The notes: generated from the letters alone by a model not told the origin. Counted from the first letter of the stretch, positions 51,131 through 60,180 are shown. The stretch is 64,000 bases of DNA from Pseudomonas sp. UBA4194 (GCF_002379585.1 NZ_DFUE01000039.1:61178-125177), one strand, 5' to 3'. Program-made: numbers and translations.

Positions 51131-51279
51131 TCGCAGGCGGCTGGAGGGGTAGGGCTTGGGCGTGGTGGTGAAAGATCCCCTGGCCCAAGCCGCTCCCGCA
51201 GGGAGAGGGCGCCAAGCAGACCGCCGATAGCCGTCACACCCCAGGCCCCTGACCGGCGCCAACACGCTATCATCCGCCC

Positions 51280-52170
51280 ATGAACCCGAACCTGCCCCCC
51301 GCCCCCCTACAACGCCTGCACCTGTCCTGGCTGAGCGCTGCCGGCATAGAGGCCGCCATCCTGCGCCTGGATCTGATCGATCCGCTGATCAGCGGCAACA
51401 AGTGGTTCAAGCTCCAGCACCACCTGCTCGCCGCGCAAGCCGCCGGGCACGAAGGGCTGATCAGCCTGGGGGGCGCCCATTCCAATCATCTGCACGCACT
51501 CGCTGCCGCCGGCAAGCGGCTGGGCTTTGCCACGGTCGGGCTGCTGCGCGGGCATCCGCTGCAGACGCCTACTGTCATCGATCTGCAGACCATGGGCATG
51601 ACGTTGCACTGGCTGGGTTACCAAGGCTATCGCGAGCGCTACGCCCCAGGTTTCTGGGAGCCTTGGCAGGCCCGCTACCCGACGCTGCTGCCGGTGCCCG
51701 AGGGCGGTGGGGGCGTGCTCGGTGCGCAAGGTTGCGCGGCCTTGCTGGAGCAGGTCAATGCTCAGTTGCCGGCGTTGGAGTGGGCCGATTTCGACGGTTG
51801 GTGGCTGCCGGTAGGCACCGGCACTACGCTGGCCGGCCTGGTGCTGGCCGAGCGTGGTCGGCGCTGGGTGCACGGCGCCATGGCCGTACCCTCGCGGCAT
51901 GGGGTGCATGAGCAGGTGATAGCGCTGTGCGGAACGCAGGGCTATTCGTTGATCGACGCCAGCCGTGGCGGCTTCGCCAAAACCGATGACCGGCTGCTGG
52001 CTTTCATGAGGCAGGCGGGCGAAGAATCGGGCGTGCCGCTGGAACCTGTGTACACGGCCAAGGCATTGTGGGCACTGCACGAGGCGGTTGAGCGAGGAGC
52101 GTTGAAGCGCGGGACGCGGCTGGTGTTCGTGCATACCGGAGGGTTGCAGGGGTGGCGAGGGTCCCACTGA
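51280..52170 (+). CDS. PLP-dependent ACC deaminase/D-cysteine desulfhydrase family protein
   Basis: This 296-residue fold-type II PLP enzyme has the PLP lysine in SGNKWFKLQHHL (near residue 41), substrate-loop GGAHSNHLHALAAAGKRLG, a phosphate-binding VGTGTTLAGLVL and the terminal VFVHTGGLQGWRG. It belongs to the ACC deaminase/D-cysteine desulfhydrase family. At about 300 residues it is shorter than true AcdS (~338) and nearer the desulfhydrase-like proteins. The natural substrate is unknown. It is separated from cytochrome b561 (convergent) by a REP. Confidence 0.87.
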   Translation: MNPNLPPAPLQRLHLSWLSAAGIEAAILRLDLIDPLISGNKWFKLQHHLLAAQAAGHEGLISLGGAHSNHLHALAAAGKRLGFATVGLLRGHPLQTPTVIDLQTMGMTLHWLGYQGYRERYAPGFWEPWQARYPTLLPVPEGGGGVLGAQGCAALLEQVNAQLPALEWADFDGWWLPVGTGTTLAGLVLAERGRRWVHGAMAVPSRHGVHEQVIALCGTQGYSLIDASRGGFAKTDDRLLAFMRQAGEESGVPLEPVYTAKALWALHEAVERGALKRGTRLVFVHTGGLQGWRGSH

Positions 52171-52177
52171 GGGCCCA

Positions 52178-52207
52178 TGTGGGAGCGGGCACTGCCCGCG
52201 ATGGCGG
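52178..52207. repeat. REP-like palindrome
   Basis: TGTGGGAGCGGGCACTGCCCGCGATGGC is a single, well-conserved pseudomonad REP unit between convergent genes. Confidence 0.75.
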
Positions 52208-52240
52208 CAGCCGGCCAGACTCGAGGTGGGTAACCGCCCC

Positions 52241-52789
52241 TTAACCCCGTCGTGGCAACATCCTCACCAGCGTATTGTCACGCCGCACATAATGGTGGCC
52301 AATCCCGGCCAGCGCGTGCAGGCCGATCAGCCAGTATCCCCACTCGCCAAAGCTCATGTGCCAGTCCTGGATCTGCCCGGCCAGGTCGCGGTTCTCGCCC
52401 ATCAGAGGCGGCAATGCCAGGCCCCAGAATGGCACCGTGCGGCCTTGCCCGCTGAGGATCAACCAGCCCAGAAGTGGCATGCCGATCATCAAGGCATACA
52501 GTGCCCAATGCATCAGCGTCGCCAGCAGCGTCTGCCACACAGGCGGCGCAGGCACTATCTGCGGGGTCACGCCCAGGGTGCGCGCCAGCAGGCGCAGCCA
52601 CACCAGCGTGAATACACTCAGCCCCAGCATGAAATGAAACTGCACGATCAAGGCGCGCGCCTCGGTACCTTTGGCAAACTGGCCACGCAGTTCGATACAG
52701 GCGTAGGTGGCGGCCAGCAGCACAACCATCAGCCAGTGCAACGCAATGGAAAGGCGGCCGTAATGGGCGTTGGTGTTCTTCCAGGTCAT
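52241..52789 (-). CDS. Cytochrome b561 (YodB-type)
   Basis: This 182-residue protein has four transmembrane helices and conserved His residues as heme b ligands: IALHWLMVV, VQFHFMLG, and DWHMSFGEWGYWLIGLHALAGIGHHYV. Such proteins pass electrons from the quinone pool to periplasmic acceptors or superoxide. The C-terminus DNTLVRMLP is typical of the family. It is monocistronic on the minus strand. Confidence 0.92.
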   Translation of the reverse strand: MTWKNTNAHYGRLSIALHWLMVVLLAATYACIELRGQFAKGTEARALIVQFHFMLGLSVFTLVWLRLLARTLGVTPQIVPAPPVWQTLLATLMHWALYALMIGMPLLGWLILSGQGRTVPFWGLALPPLMGENRDLAGQIQDWHMSFGEWGYWLIGLHALAGIGHHYVRRDNTLVRMLPRRG

Positions 52790-52865
52790 CGCGCGGTGGC
52801 TCTTACACGGTCATGGGAGGGATACGGGAAGGTTATCGGCGGCCGGCGGGGTTAATTGAACCCGC

Positions 52866-53813
52866 TCACACACCCGGCACATTCGGCCACAAATCGGCGA
52901 CCAGAAAAAGCCGTTCCGCTTCTTCCCAGTCACCCTGTTCGTTCAGCGTCAGGCGCACCAGCAATTGGGCGGCGGCCAAGGGGTCCAGTTCGCCGATCCA
53001 GGCCTCCAGTTGCGTGGGTGGCCATACGTCGCGGGCATCGTAGCGTGCCGGTGCCAGCCAGGCGTGGCGGGGCAGGGGCTGCCAGCGCCCGGCGGGGCTC
53101 TGTTCGACGAACAGCGGCCAATCGCGCTGCCGTACCCATCGACCGCGCAGATGATCCGGGTGTGCTCCCGAGGGGGGCTCCGCCATTCCGGGCCAGGGGT
53201 AGAGCAGATAGCCGCCCAGCCATAGATGCGCATCGAATGTTTCGATATCCAGCGCGGCCAGTGCGTCAGCGCTCTCGGGGCGAGCGGAAATGGGCACCTG
53301 ATGCTCGGCCAGGTGCGCCAGCTTGCGGCCCAGACGGTCCTGGCTGCTAGGCCCCAGCCACTCGAAGGGGTCGGTGCCGTTTGCGACGGGTGGGCCCAGG
53401 TACAACTTGATCGCCAGTTCCAGGTGGTGCACGCCGTCCCGGTCACGCAACAGCACATCCAACTCCCCCAGCGTATGCCCGCCGCGACGTATCGGCAGGT
53501 TGGCAGCGATCAGCTCGATACCGGGTGCGTGCTTGAGGGCGAACTGCCAGAGGCGCTCATAGTACAGCCCCAGGCGCCGGGTGGGGCCCAATGCCAGCCA
53601 GTCGAGCAGTGCGCTGCTGTCGGCGTCGAGCTCGCGCAGCCAGTCCTGGAGCGCGGCCGGCTGGTCGACCCAGTCGCTGCCGGTCAACGGATGGCGCTGA
53701 GGCCAGGGTGTGTCCTGCAGCATGGGCGGCGCCAGAATGACCCAGGCCAGGTCGCGGACCTGAGGCTGGAGCAGTTGGCGTGGCAGGGCCTTGAGGGTAG
53801 GAAATAGATTCAT
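52866..53813 (-). CDS. DUF1853 family protein
   Basis: This 315-residue soluble protein shows the DUF1853 pattern: RDLAWVILAPPML, RRLGLYYERLWQFAL, a PD-(D/E)xK-like core LGELDVLLRDRDGVHHLELAIKLYLG, and RLGRKLAHLAEHQ. The E-L-D...H-L-E-x-A-I-K spacing resembles a restriction-endonuclease-like active site, so nuclease activity is conceivable but unproven. It is divergent from nadK, as in P. aeruginosa (PA3089-PA3088) from memory. Confidence 0.88.
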   Translation of the reverse strand: MNLFPTLKALPRQLLQPQVRDLAWVILAPPMLQDTPWPQRHPLTGSDWVDQPAALQDWLRELDADSSALLDWLALGPTRRLGLYYERLWQFALKHAPGIELIAANLPIRRGGHTLGELDVLLRDRDGVHHLELAIKLYLGPPVANGTDPFEWLGPSSQDRLGRKLAHLAEHQVPISARPESADALAALDIETFDAHLWLGGYLLYPWPGMAEPPSGAHPDHLRGRWVRQRDWPLFVEQSPAGRWQPLPRHAWLAPARYDARDVWPPTQLEAWIGELDPLAAAQLLVRLTLNEQGDWEEAERLFLVADLWPNVPGV

Positions 53814-53977
53814 GCTGCGAGCATAGCCGCTTGGCCGCTGGCTGAAAGGGTTTTGTATGGCAGATGCTTTACTCCATAATCCGAAGCAGTGGTTTTGTCA
53901 GACTTCATGACACGACCGCCGTTGTGGAATGTGCCTGGCGCATCCCGAATAGCCAGACAGACCCAAGCAGGAACCCC

Positions 53978-54871
53978 ATGGAGCAATTTCGCAATATCGG
54001 TATCATCGGCCGCCTCGGCAGTTCGCAGGTGCTCGATACCATTCGCCGCCTCAAGCGTTTCCTCCTGGACCGGCATATGCACGTCATCCTCGAGGACACC
54101 ATTGCCGAAGTCCTGCCGGGGCACAACCTGCAGACTTCGTCGCGCAAGATGCTGGGGGAGGTCTGCGACCTGGTGATCGTGGTCGGTGGCGACGGCAGCC
54201 TGCTGGGCGCCGCGCGGGCCCTGGCGCGGCACAACACTCCGGTGCTGGGGATCAACCGCGGCAGCCTGGGTTTTCTCACCGACATCCGCCCCGACGAGCT
54301 GGAAGTCAAAGTAGCTGAAGTGCTGGATGGCCACTATCTGGTCGAGAACCGCTTCCTGCTCGAAGCCGAGGTGCGTCGCCACGGCGAAGCCATCGGCCAG
54401 GGCGATGCGCTCAACGATGTGGTGCTGCATCCCGGCAAGTCGACGCGCATGATCGAATTCGAGATCTACATCGACGGGCAATTCGTCTGTAGCCAGAAAG
54501 CCGACGGCCTGATCGTCGCCACGCCCACCGGCTCCACGGCCTATGCGCTGTCGGCGGGGGGGCCGATCATGCACCCCAAGCTCGACGCCATCGTCATCGT
54601 GCCGATGTACCCCCATACCCTGTCCGGCAGGCCGATCGTCGTCGATGGCAACAGTGAGATGAAAATCGTTGTCTCACAGAACATGCAGATCTATCCGCAA
54701 GTCTCCTGCGACGGTCAAAACCACTTCACCTGTGCGCCGGGCGATACCGTGACAGTGCGCAAGAAATCGCAGAAGCTGAAGTTGATCCACCCCCTGGACC
54801 ACAACTACTACGAAGTGTGCCGCACCAAGCTCGGCTGGGGCAGCCGATTGGGCAATACCGGAGGCGATTGA
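53978..54871 (+). CDS. nadK: NAD(+) kinase
   Basis: NadK phosphorylates NAD to NADP using ATP. The 297 residues include FRNIGIIGRLGS at the start, the kinase motif VVVGGDGSLLGAAR with Asp near 72, NRGSLGFLTDI, LNDVVLHPG, and ADGLIVATPTGSTAYALSAGGPI. An ORF start at 53864 is rejected because only the ATG at 53978 gives the conserved MEQFRNIG. The next gene overlaps its stop by 1 bp (TGATG). Confidence 0.97.
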   Translation: MEQFRNIGIIGRLGSSQVLDTIRRLKRFLLDRHMHVILEDTIAEVLPGHNLQTSSRKMLGEVCDLVIVVGGDGSLLGAARALARHNTPVLGINRGSLGFLTDIRPDELEVKVAEVLDGHYLVENRFLLEAEVRRHGEAIGQGDALNDVVLHPGKSTRMIEFEIYIDGQFVCSQKADGLIVATPTGSTAYALSAGGPIMHPKLDAIVIVPMYPHTLSGRPIVVDGNSEMKIVVSQNMQIYPQVSCDGQNHFTCAPGDTVTVRKKSQKLKLIHPLDHNYYEVCRTKLGWGSRLGNTGGD

Positions 54872-55842
54872 TGCTGGACCCGGCGCGAAGTTACGACCTC
54901 ATCGGCGATGTGCACGGCTGCGCCCACACCCTGGAGCACCTGCTCGACACCCTGGGCTATCGCAAGCAGGCGGGCGTCTGGCGCCACCCCCTGCGCCAGG
55001 CATTGTTCCTGGGCGATATCATCGACCGCGGCCCGCGCATCCGCGAGGCCCTGCACATCGTGCACGATATGGTCGACGCCGATCAGGCCCGCTGCATCAT
55101 GGGCAACCATGAGTTCAACGCACTGGGTTGGACCACCCCGGCGCTGCCCGGTAGCGGCAAGGCTTATGTGCGCGAGCATGTGCCACGGCATGAACGGCTG
55201 ATCCAGGAAACCCTCGACCAGTTCGCTCACCATCCCGGCGACTGGCACGACTTTCTCGGCTGGTTCTATGAGCTGCCACTGTTTATCGACGCCGAGCGCT
55301 TTCGCCTGGTGCATGCCTGCTGGGATGCAGCGCTGATAGACCCGTTTCGCGCCCAGCACCCCGATGGCTGTATCGATGAACATTTCCTGCAGGCGGCGGC
55401 GGTGAAAAACAGCTTCGCCAACCAGGTGTTCGATCGGCTGTTGCGCGGCACCGACATGCGTCTGCCCGACGGCATGACCCTGACCGGCGGTGATGGCCTG
55501 ACCCGCGCGTTCTTTCGCACCAAGTTCTGGGAAGACGATCCCCAGACCTACGGTGACGTGGTGTTCCAACCCGATGCGCTGCCCGAGGACGTCGCCAGTG
55601 CGCCGTTGAGCCTGGAGCAGAAAAGTGCGTTGCTGCGTTACGGCAGCGATGAACCCTTGCTGTTCGTCGGCCACTACTGGCGCAGCGGTCGGCCCACGGC
55701 TATCCGGCCCAACCTGGCCTGCCTGGACTACAGTGCGGTGCTTTATGGCAAGCTGGTGGCCTACCGACTGGACCATGAAACCTGTATCGACCCGCACAAG
55801 TTCGTGTGGGTGGATGTCGAGCGCCCGGAGGCGCTGAAATGA
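54871..55842 (+). CDS. Calcineurin-like metallophosphoesterase
   Basis: This 323-residue protein begins YDLIGDVHGCAHTLEHLL (metal Asp and His), then LGDIIDRGPRIREAL, IMGNHEFNAL, RLVHACWD, and the late VGHYWRSG. All five metallophosphoesterase motifs are present. The family includes Ser/Thr phosphatases and Ap4A hydrolases; this longer type is uncharacterised. It is tightly coupled to nadK upstream and the rhomboid gene downstream (both overlap). Confidence 0.9.
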   Translation: MLDPARSYDLIGDVHGCAHTLEHLLDTLGYRKQAGVWRHPLRQALFLGDIIDRGPRIREALHIVHDMVDADQARCIMGNHEFNALGWTTPALPGSGKAYVREHVPRHERLIQETLDQFAHHPGDWHDFLGWFYELPLFIDAERFRLVHACWDAALIDPFRAQHPDGCIDEHFLQAAAVKNSFANQVFDRLLRGTDMRLPDGMTLTGGDGLTRAFFRTKFWEDDPQTYGDVVFQPDALPEDVASAPLSLEQKSALLRYGSDEPLLFVGHYWRSGRPTAIRPNLACLDYSAVLYGKLVAYRLDHETCIDPHKFVWVDVERPEALK

Positions 55843-56714
55843 GTGCTATTGCCGTGTTTCGCCTACCGCTGGGTACCGACCTCAGTGGTTTTGTAAGTCT
55901 GCTGCGCCGTCTGCAAGTGCCCCATCGAGTCAGTGAGGAAGGCGGCAGCCAGGTGCTGTGGGTGCCCGATGAGCGCATGGCCCACGACATCCGCGAGCTG
56001 TACCAGCGTTATCCCCACGGCAATGCCGATGTCGATACGGTGTTGCCCGGATCGCTGGCCGCGCCCCGTCGGCCCGGCTTCGCTCAACAGCTGAAGGCGA
56101 GCCCGGCAACTGCCGCGGTATTGCTGGTGTGTTTCGTGGTGGCCGCGCTGACGCTGCTTGGCGATAACCTGCAAAGCCTGCGCTGGCTGAGCTTTCTCGA
56201 CTTCACCGTGCGCGGGGAGTACATCTATTTCACCCCGCTGGCCGATACCTTGGCCGCTGGGCAATGGTGGCGCCTGTTCAGCCCGATGCTGATTCATTTC
56301 GGGCTGCTGCATTTGGCCATGAACAGCCTCTGGTATTGGGAGCTGGGGCGGCGCATCGAAACCTTGCAAGGGCGGATCAATCTGCTCGGTCTGAGCCTGT
56401 TGTTCAGCCTGGTGTCCAATGTAGTTCAATATGTGGTGAGCGGGCCGACTCTGTTCGGTGGGTTGTCCGGAGTGCTCTACGGTCTGCTGGGCCACTGTTG
56501 GCTGTACCAATGGCTGGCGCCCAACCCGGTCTACCAGTTGCCCCGTGGGGTGCTGGTCATGATGCTGGTATGGCTGGCGCTGTGCATGACGGGGCTGGTC
56601 AGCATGCTGGGCTTTGGCGAGATAGCCAACGGCGCCCATGTCGGCGGTTTGCTGGCGGGCTGTGCCACGGGGCTGCTGGGCGGCTGGCTGGCGCGACGCA
56701 GAACCCCGGTGTAG
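55839..56714 (+). CDS. glpG: Rhomboid family intramembrane serine protease (GlpG-like)
   Basis: This 291-residue protein has an N-terminal cytosolic domain (~1-90) and then six transmembrane helices. Catalytic Ser is in GGLSGVLYGLLGH near 210 and catalytic His in NGAHVGGLLAG near 267; the L1-loop segment WWRLFSPMLIHFGLLHLAMNSLWYWELG is typical of GlpG. It cleaves membrane proteins within the bilayer. The ATG overlaps the upstream stop (ATGA), so it is part of the nadK operon. Confidence 0.93.
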   Translation: MSAIAVFRLPLGTDLSGFVSLLRRLQVPHRVSEEGGSQVLWVPDERMAHDIRELYQRYPHGNADVDTVLPGSLAAPRRPGFAQQLKASPATAAVLLVCFVVAALTLLGDNLQSLRWLSFLDFTVRGEYIYFTPLADTLAAGQWWRLFSPMLIHFGLLHLAMNSLWYWELGRRIETLQGRINLLGLSLLFSLVSNVVQYVVSGPTLFGGLSGVLYGLLGHCWLYQWLAPNPVYQLPRGVLVMMLVWLALCMTGLVSMLGFGEIANGAHVGGLLAGCATGLLGGWLARRRTPV

Positions 56715-56759
56715 GACCCATGGGCCGCATCGGCGTGATGCGGCCTTGGCCCATCGGGC

Positions 56760-57545
56760 TTAAAGCGTGAACGCCAGGGTCTGGCCGGCGTACTGCACCG
56801 ACAGACGGTAGCCGGTGCCGGTCAGGTCGAACGGCTCGCACATGGCGCCGGTGGAAACGATCTCGCCGGCACGCAGGGTGATCCCGCGCTCGGCAGCATG
56901 TGCATACAGGGCGTTGAGCGAGTTCAGTGGATCGGTGGCGGTGTCGCCGAACAGGCCGCGGGCCTTGGGTACGCCGTCCAGGTGCACCACGGCGGTCTCG
57001 GCCAGAGTGCGCAGGGCGTCGTGGTCCAGCCCAGCGCACAGTGGCTCGCCAACGATCAAACCTTCGAAACCGACATTGTCCGCAGCGAAGTTGTACCAGC
57101 CGATGGTCTTGCGATCGACGAAACGCGAGCGCACCACTTCGAAGGTGACTCGGGTTTCGCGTATGTCTTCTGGCTGTACCGTGCGCCCGGCGACAGGTGG
57201 CAAATCACGATCCAGGACGAAGGCGATCTCGCATTCGATGGTCACCGGCGTGTAGGCCGGCAGTGGCAGGTGCACCCCGGAGGCATGGCAGCGTGCCGCT
57301 TCCAGTTGTCCGGCCAGGGGGCGAGGCAGATTGGCCGCGCGCATCGCTGCCGGGCTGCCCACGCCCAGTTTCCACCCGGCGCGGACGCCACCGGCGGCCT
57401 TGAACAGTGCGTCCTGGGCGTCGTAGGCCTGAGCCAGGGTCGGCGGTTGCTGCTCGGCTGGCAGGCTGCTCAACAGCTCGCCGCTGCGCCAGGCGCCGAG
57501 CAGGGTCGATGCGATGGTGGTGGGGTTGAAGGTGTGCTCAGTCAT
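56760..57545 (-). CDS. FAH-family 2-keto-4-pentenoate hydratase/oxaloacetate decarboxylase-like protein
   Basis: This 261-residue protein belongs to the MhpD/HpcG branch of the fumarylacetoacetate hydrolase superfamily: AYDAQDALFKAAGG, GWKLGVGSPAAM, IECEIAFVLDRDLP with acidic metal ligands, and GEIVSTGAMCEPFDL. Such enzymes hydrate 2-hydroxydienoates in aromatic meta-cleavage or act on 2-keto acids. No catabolic cluster adjoins, so the role is open. The ATG at 57545 follows GAGGCAAGG; an upstream frame to 57728 is non-coding. Confidence 0.85.
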   Translation of the reverse strand: MTEHTFNPTTIASTLLGAWRSGELLSSLPAEQQPPTLAQAYDAQDALFKAAGGVRAGWKLGVGSPAAMRAANLPRPLAGQLEAARCHASGVHLPLPAYTPVTIECEIAFVLDRDLPPVAGRTVQPEDIRETRVTFEVVRSRFVDRKTIGWYNFAADNVGFEGLIVGEPLCAGLDHDALRTLAETAVVHLDGVPKARGLFGDTATDPLNSLNALYAHAAERGITLRAGEIVSTGAMCEPFDLTGTGYRLSVQYAGQTLAFTL

Positions 57546-57720
57546 CCTTGCCTCGGGTGGGTGTGGGGAGAGGGGAAAATAGCATGATCGGGGGTGGATG
57601 GTCCCCTCACCCCAGCCAACCCCACCCATTCGCAAAATCCACCCTGAGCCCTTTCGATCTGGAACCAGTGAAGGCACAATGCGTGTCCTTTTTTTGGCTG
57701 GCCAGGCCTGGGGCCTCGAA

Positions 57721-58818
57721 ATGATCAAAACGCCGTACTACCTCATCGACAAACAGAAGCTGCTGGGCAACCTCGAGAAGATCGCCTACGTGCGCGAACA
57801 CTCTGGCGCCAAGGCATTGCTGGCACTCAAATGCTTCGCCACCTGGTCGGTATTCGACCTGATGGAGCAGTACATGGACGGTACGACGTCCTCGTCGTTG
57901 TACGAGCTCAAACTCGGCCGCCAGAAGTTCGCCGGAGAGACCCACGCCTACAGCGTGGCCTGGGCCGACGACGAAATCGAGGACATGCTCGCGAACTGCG
58001 ACAAGATCATCTTCAACTCCATCGGCCAGTTGCAACGCTTCGCCGACGCCTCCCAGGACAAGGTCCGCGGCCTGCGCGTCAACCCTCAGGTGAGCAGCTC
58101 GGATTACCTGCTGGCCGACCCGGCGCGTCCTTTCAGCCGTCTGGGCGAGTGGGACCCGGCCAAGGTCGAGCAGGTGATCGAGCAGATCTCCGGCTTCATG
58201 TTCCACAACAACTGCGAGAATGGCGATTTCAGCCTGTTCGACCAGATGCTGGGCACCATCGAAGAGCGTTTCGGCCACCTGCTGCACAAGGTCGAGTGGG
58301 TCAGCCTGGGCGGTGGCATTCACTTCACCGGCGAAGGCTATGCACTGGACGCGTTCTGCGCACGGCTCAAGTCGTTCTCCGAGAAGTACGGTGTGCAGGT
58401 CTATCTGGAACCGGGCGAGGCGGCGATCACCAACAGCGCCTCGCTGGAAGTTACCGTCCTCGACACCCTTTACAACGGCAAGCACCTGGCGGTAGTGGAC
58501 AGCTCCATCGAAGCGCACATGCTCGACCTGCTCATCTATCGCCTCAACGCCAAGTTGGCGCCAAGCACCGGCGAACACACCTACATGGTGTGCGGCAAGT
58601 CGTGCCTGGCCGGAGACATCTTCGGCGAATACCCATTCGATCGTCCGCTGGCCATCGGCGATCGGCTGTCGTTCATCGACGCGGCAGGCTACACCATGGT
58701 CAAGAAAAACTGGTTCAACGGCTTGAAGATGCCGTCCATCGTAGTGAAACAACTCGACGGTACTGTCGAGGTGGTTCGTGAGTTTGGTTTCCAAGACTAC
58801 CTGTCCAGCCTTTCCTGA
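57721..58818 (+). CDS. nspC: Carboxynorspermidine decarboxylase
   Basis: This 365-residue PLP enzyme is in the alanine-racemase-fold decarboxylase group. It shows TPYYLIDKQKLLGNL, the PLP lysine in ALLALKCFATWSVF near 36, SLGGGIHFTGEGYAL, YLEPGEAAITNSA, and the active-site Cys loop VCGKSCLAGDIFGEY. It decarboxylates carboxyspermidine or carboxynorspermidine in the alternative polyamine route. An upstream in-frame ATG at 57679 adds MRVLFLAGQAWGLE, which is not conserved in the family as I recall. The next gene encodes the partner dehydrogenase 27 bp downstream. Confidence 0.92.
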   Translation: MIKTPYYLIDKQKLLGNLEKIAYVREHSGAKALLALKCFATWSVFDLMEQYMDGTTSSSLYELKLGRQKFAGETHAYSVAWADDEIEDMLANCDKIIFNSIGQLQRFADASQDKVRGLRVNPQVSSSDYLLADPARPFSRLGEWDPAKVEQVIEQISGFMFHNNCENGDFSLFDQMLGTIEERFGHLLHKVEWVSLGGGIHFTGEGYALDAFCARLKSFSEKYGVQVYLEPGEAAITNSASLEVTVLDTLYNGKHLAVVDSSIEAHMLDLLIYRLNAKLAPSTGEHTYMVCGKSCLAGDIFGEYPFDRPLAIGDRLSFIDAAGYTMVKKNWFNGLKMPSIVVKQLDGTVEVVREFGFQDYLSSLS

Positions 58819-58845
58819 CTGGGCAGCAGAGGAGAAGTAAAGAAA

Positions 58846-60081
58846 TTGAAGAAGAACGTTCTTATCATTGGTGCAGGAGGTGTCGCCAAGGTGGTGGCCC
58901 ACAAGTGCGCGCAGCACAACGATGAACTTGGTCGTATTGCCATCGCGTCGCGCAACATCTCCAAATGCCAGGCCATCATCGACAGCGTCAAGGCCAAAGG
59001 CAGCCTCAAGCAGCCTGCCGACATTCAGGCATTCGCGCTCAATGCATTGGATGTCGAAGCGACCAAGGCGCTGATTCTGGAAACCGAATCGCAGATCGTC
59101 ATCAACGTCGGCTCCGCGTTTCTGAACATGTCGGTGCTGCGTGCCTGCATCGATACCGGCGTGGCGTATCTGGACACCGCGATCCATGAAGAGCCGGGCA
59201 AGGTCTGTGAGACTCCGCCCTGGTATGGCAACTACGAGTGGAAACACCTCGAGGAATGCCAGCAGAAGAACGTCACCGCCATTCTGGGCGTGGGTTTCGA
59301 CCCAGGCGTGGTCAATGCCTACGCGGCACTGGCACAACAACAGTATTTCGACCGCATTGATTCGATCGACATCCTCGACGTCAATGCCGGTTCCCACGGC
59401 AAGTATTTCGCCACCAACTTCGACCCGGAAATCAACTTCCGTGAATTCACCGGGCAAGTGTGGAGCTGGCAGAACAGCCAGTGGACCAGCAACACCATGT
59501 TCGAGGTCAAGCGTACCGATGACCTGCCCGTGGTGGGTTCGCAGAACCTCTACCTGACCGGCCACGACGAAGTGCACTCGTTGTCCAAGAACCTGGACGT
59601 GCCCAACGTGCGTTTCTGGATGAGCTTCGGCGAGCACTACATCAATGTGTTCACCGTGCTGAAGAACCTCGGGCTGTTGTCCGAACAGCCGGTCAAGACC
59701 GCCGAAGGCCTGGAAGTGGTGCCGTTGAAAGTGGTCAAGGCGGTACTGCCCGATCCATCGTCGCTGGCACCGGGTTATACCGGCAAGACCTGCATTGGTG
59801 ATCTGGTCAAGGGCACCAAGGATGGTAAATCCCGCGAGGTGTTCATCTACAACGTGGCCGACCATGAAGAGGCCTTCGCCGAAACCGACAGCCAGGGCAT
59901 CTCCTACACCGCGGGCGTACCGCCGGTAGCGGCTGCCTTGCTGGTGGCACGTGGGGTATGGGATGTGCAGCGCATGGCCAACGTCGAGGAGCTGCCAGCC
60001 GAGCCATTCCTCAAGGCACTGGACGCCATGGGCCTGCCGACCCGCATCAAGGACGAGAACGGCGACCGCCCCTGGAGCTGA
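58846..60081 (+). CDS. Carboxynorspermidine dehydrogenase (saccharopine-dehydrogenase-like)
   Basis: This 411-residue Rossmann enzyme has NVLIIGAGGVAKVVAHKCAQ at the start, VINVGSAFLNMSVLRACIDTGVAYLDTA, GVGFDPGVVNAYAALA and the C-terminal GVPPVAAALLVARGVW. The family is often labelled saccharopine dehydrogenase, but beside nspC it should be the enzyme that reductively condenses aspartate semialdehyde with a diamine to carboxy(nor)spermidine. The start is TTG at 58846 with GGAG upstream. An operon with nspC is likely. Confidence 0.9.
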   Translation: MKKNVLIIGAGGVAKVVAHKCAQHNDELGRIAIASRNISKCQAIIDSVKAKGSLKQPADIQAFALNALDVEATKALILETESQIVINVGSAFLNMSVLRACIDTGVAYLDTAIHEEPGKVCETPPWYGNYEWKHLEECQQKNVTAILGVGFDPGVVNAYAALAQQQYFDRIDSIDILDVNAGSHGKYFATNFDPEINFREFTGQVWSWQNSQWTSNTMFEVKRTDDLPVVGSQNLYLTGHDEVHSLSKNLDVPNVRFWMSFGEHYINVFTVLKNLGLLSEQPVKTAEGLEVVPLKVVKAVLPDPSSLAPGYTGKTCIGDLVKGTKDGKSREVFIYNVADHEEAFAETDSQGISYTAGVPPVAAALLVARGVWDVQRMANVEELPAEPFLKALDAMGLPTRIKDENGDRPWS

Positions 60082-60095
60082 CACCGTCGCCCCCC

Positions 60096-60180
60096 TGTGG
60101 GACGGCGTAAAGCCGCGAAGGCGCCTTCACAACACGCACCGCCATCCCCTGTAGGAGCGGCGTAAAGCCGCGAAGGCGGC
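60096..60180. repeat. Tandem REP-like units after the polyamine genes
   Basis: CTGTGGGACGGCGTAAAGCCGCGAAGGCG (60096-60124) and CTGTAGGAGCGGCGTAAAGCCGCGAAGGCGG (60149-60179) are direct repeats of one REP unit about 53 bp apart, in contrast to the inverted pairs elsewhere in the window. Confidence 0.8.

Noticed and set aside
49049..51265. 738-residue minus-strand ORF
   Set aside because: Antisense shadow of fadH; no recognisable motif.
51280..52170. Bona fide ACC deaminase (AcdS)
   Set aside because: The protein is about 40 residues shorter than AcdS and fits the broader D-cysteine desulfhydrase-like group, so only the family is claimed.
57607..60084. 825-residue minus-strand ORF spanning two genes
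   Set aside because: Antisense across nspC and its dehydrogenase partner; shadow caused by third-position GC bias.
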